DNA of 5,723 nucleotides from Candidatus Spechtiibacteriota bacterium (GTDB taxonomy: Bacteria; Patescibacteriota; Minisyncoccia; Spechtbacterales; HO2-43-30), in assembly GCA_016177905.1 (NCBI GenBank), contig JACOUK010000088.1, positions 1 to 5,723 of the forward strand, read 5' to 3'. Shown here piece by piece: positions 5,563 to 5,723 of this stretch. How positions within the stretch are numbered: the first letter of the stretch is position 1; the number at the start of each line of letters is the position of its first letter. The notes under the pieces were generated by a model. It ran no database searches and was not told where the DNA came from. It saw nothing but the letters and a program-made list of their open reading frames with translations. Position numbers and translations under genes: made by a program.

Positions 5563-5723
5563 ATGAGGATATCGTTTCAAAAAATAAAACAATCTGCGCG
5601 GACAAAAAATATCCCGCTGTACTTTGAGCGGTACGAATTTTTGATTGTTATCGGCGGCGCGCTGCTCGTATTTTTGATTGCCGGAATTCTTTTCTATTTC
5701 AAAGCATACAGGACAGTGTCAAA
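5563..5723 (+). CDS. Membrane-anchored protein of unknown function, 3' partial, in the PilP position
   Basis: An open frame starts at ATG 5563, 12 bases after pilO, and is still open at the right edge after 53 codons. The N-terminal 25 residues are basic and polar (KIKQSARTK, then an LYFERYEF segment). A strong hydrophobic helix covers about 26-46, followed by positively charged and polar residues (FKAYRTVS), consistent with a single-pass anchor of the N-in type. There is no cysteine, hence no lipobox, so it is not a normal PilP lipoprotein, although it occupies the gene position where pilP follows pilO in Gram-negative pil operons. The bitopic design resembles PilN/PilO, and a third inner-membrane partner is possible. 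The functional part lies outside the window, so no family can be assigned. That this is a real gene is supported by operon spacing and the coherent protein pattern. Confidence 0.7.
   Translation, partial: MRISFQKIKQSARTKNIPLYFERYEFLIVIGGALLVFLIAGILFYFKAYRTVS

Noticed and set aside
1..5723. Terminators, tRNA/rRNA, CRISPR, insertion sequences
   Set aside because: The spacers are at most 19 bases, with no GC-rich hairpin followed by a T-run, and I saw no direct repeats, inverted terminal repeats or RNA gene signatures by eye.

Overview
The window reads as one stretch of a type IV pilus (T4P) locus, with every gene on the + strand and packed tightly (gaps of 8 to 19 bases, overlaps of 14 and 4 bases). 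The likely source is a bacterium of the Candidate Phyla Radiation (Patescibacteria, perhaps a Parcubacteria/Microgenomates-type lineage). This is inference, from the compact pil cluster, the style of the PilX-like beta-repeat protein (which I recall as common in those genomes), weak or absent Shine-Dalgarno sequences, and the absence so far of PilP/PilQ-type genes. Stops are TAG, TAA and TGA, and no gene contains an in-frame TGA, so the standard bacterial code fits and the UGA=Gly code of Gracilibacteria/SR1 does not.

Layout. (1) Positions 1-1006 hold the 3' part of a secreted beta-rich protein whose start lies outside the window. (2) Positions 1026-3284 hold three pilin-class genes in a row: a PilV/GspI-like minor pilin, a PilW/GspJ-like minor pilin and a PilX/GspK-like protein. 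The first two have a prepilin peptidase site with Glu at +5. The third lacks that Glu and carries a long beta-solenoid-like passenger domain. (3) Positions 3304-5550 hold pilM, pilN and pilO, the inner-membrane alignment subcomplex. (4) From 5563 to the right edge a short membrane-anchored protein begins and runs out of the window. No stretch over 300 bases lacks a gene, and I see no RNA genes, mobile elements, CRISPR arrays or convincing terminators.

How they work together. In known T4P and type II secretion systems the minor pilins (PilV/W/X; GspI/J/K) form a tip complex that primes fibre assembly. Cytoplasmic actin-like PilM binds the N-terminal tail of PilN, and PilN pairs with PilO through similar one-TM, coiled-coil, ferredoxin-like architectures to couple the motor to the fibre. 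Here the tip cassette sits directly upstream of pilMNO, which suggests co-expression. The first gene, a beta-domain protein placed beside the minor pilins, could be a tip-borne adhesin.

Most notable points: the beta-repeat passenger on the PilX-like protein, the beta-rich first gene, a pattern of zero or exactly two cysteines in every exported domain, -10-like hexamers 5-10 bases upstream of four start codons (possible leaderless transcription), a charged insertion in PilO, and an unidentified anchored protein where PilP would be expected. The core is a recognisable pilus locus. I see no clear evidence of a wholly new system.
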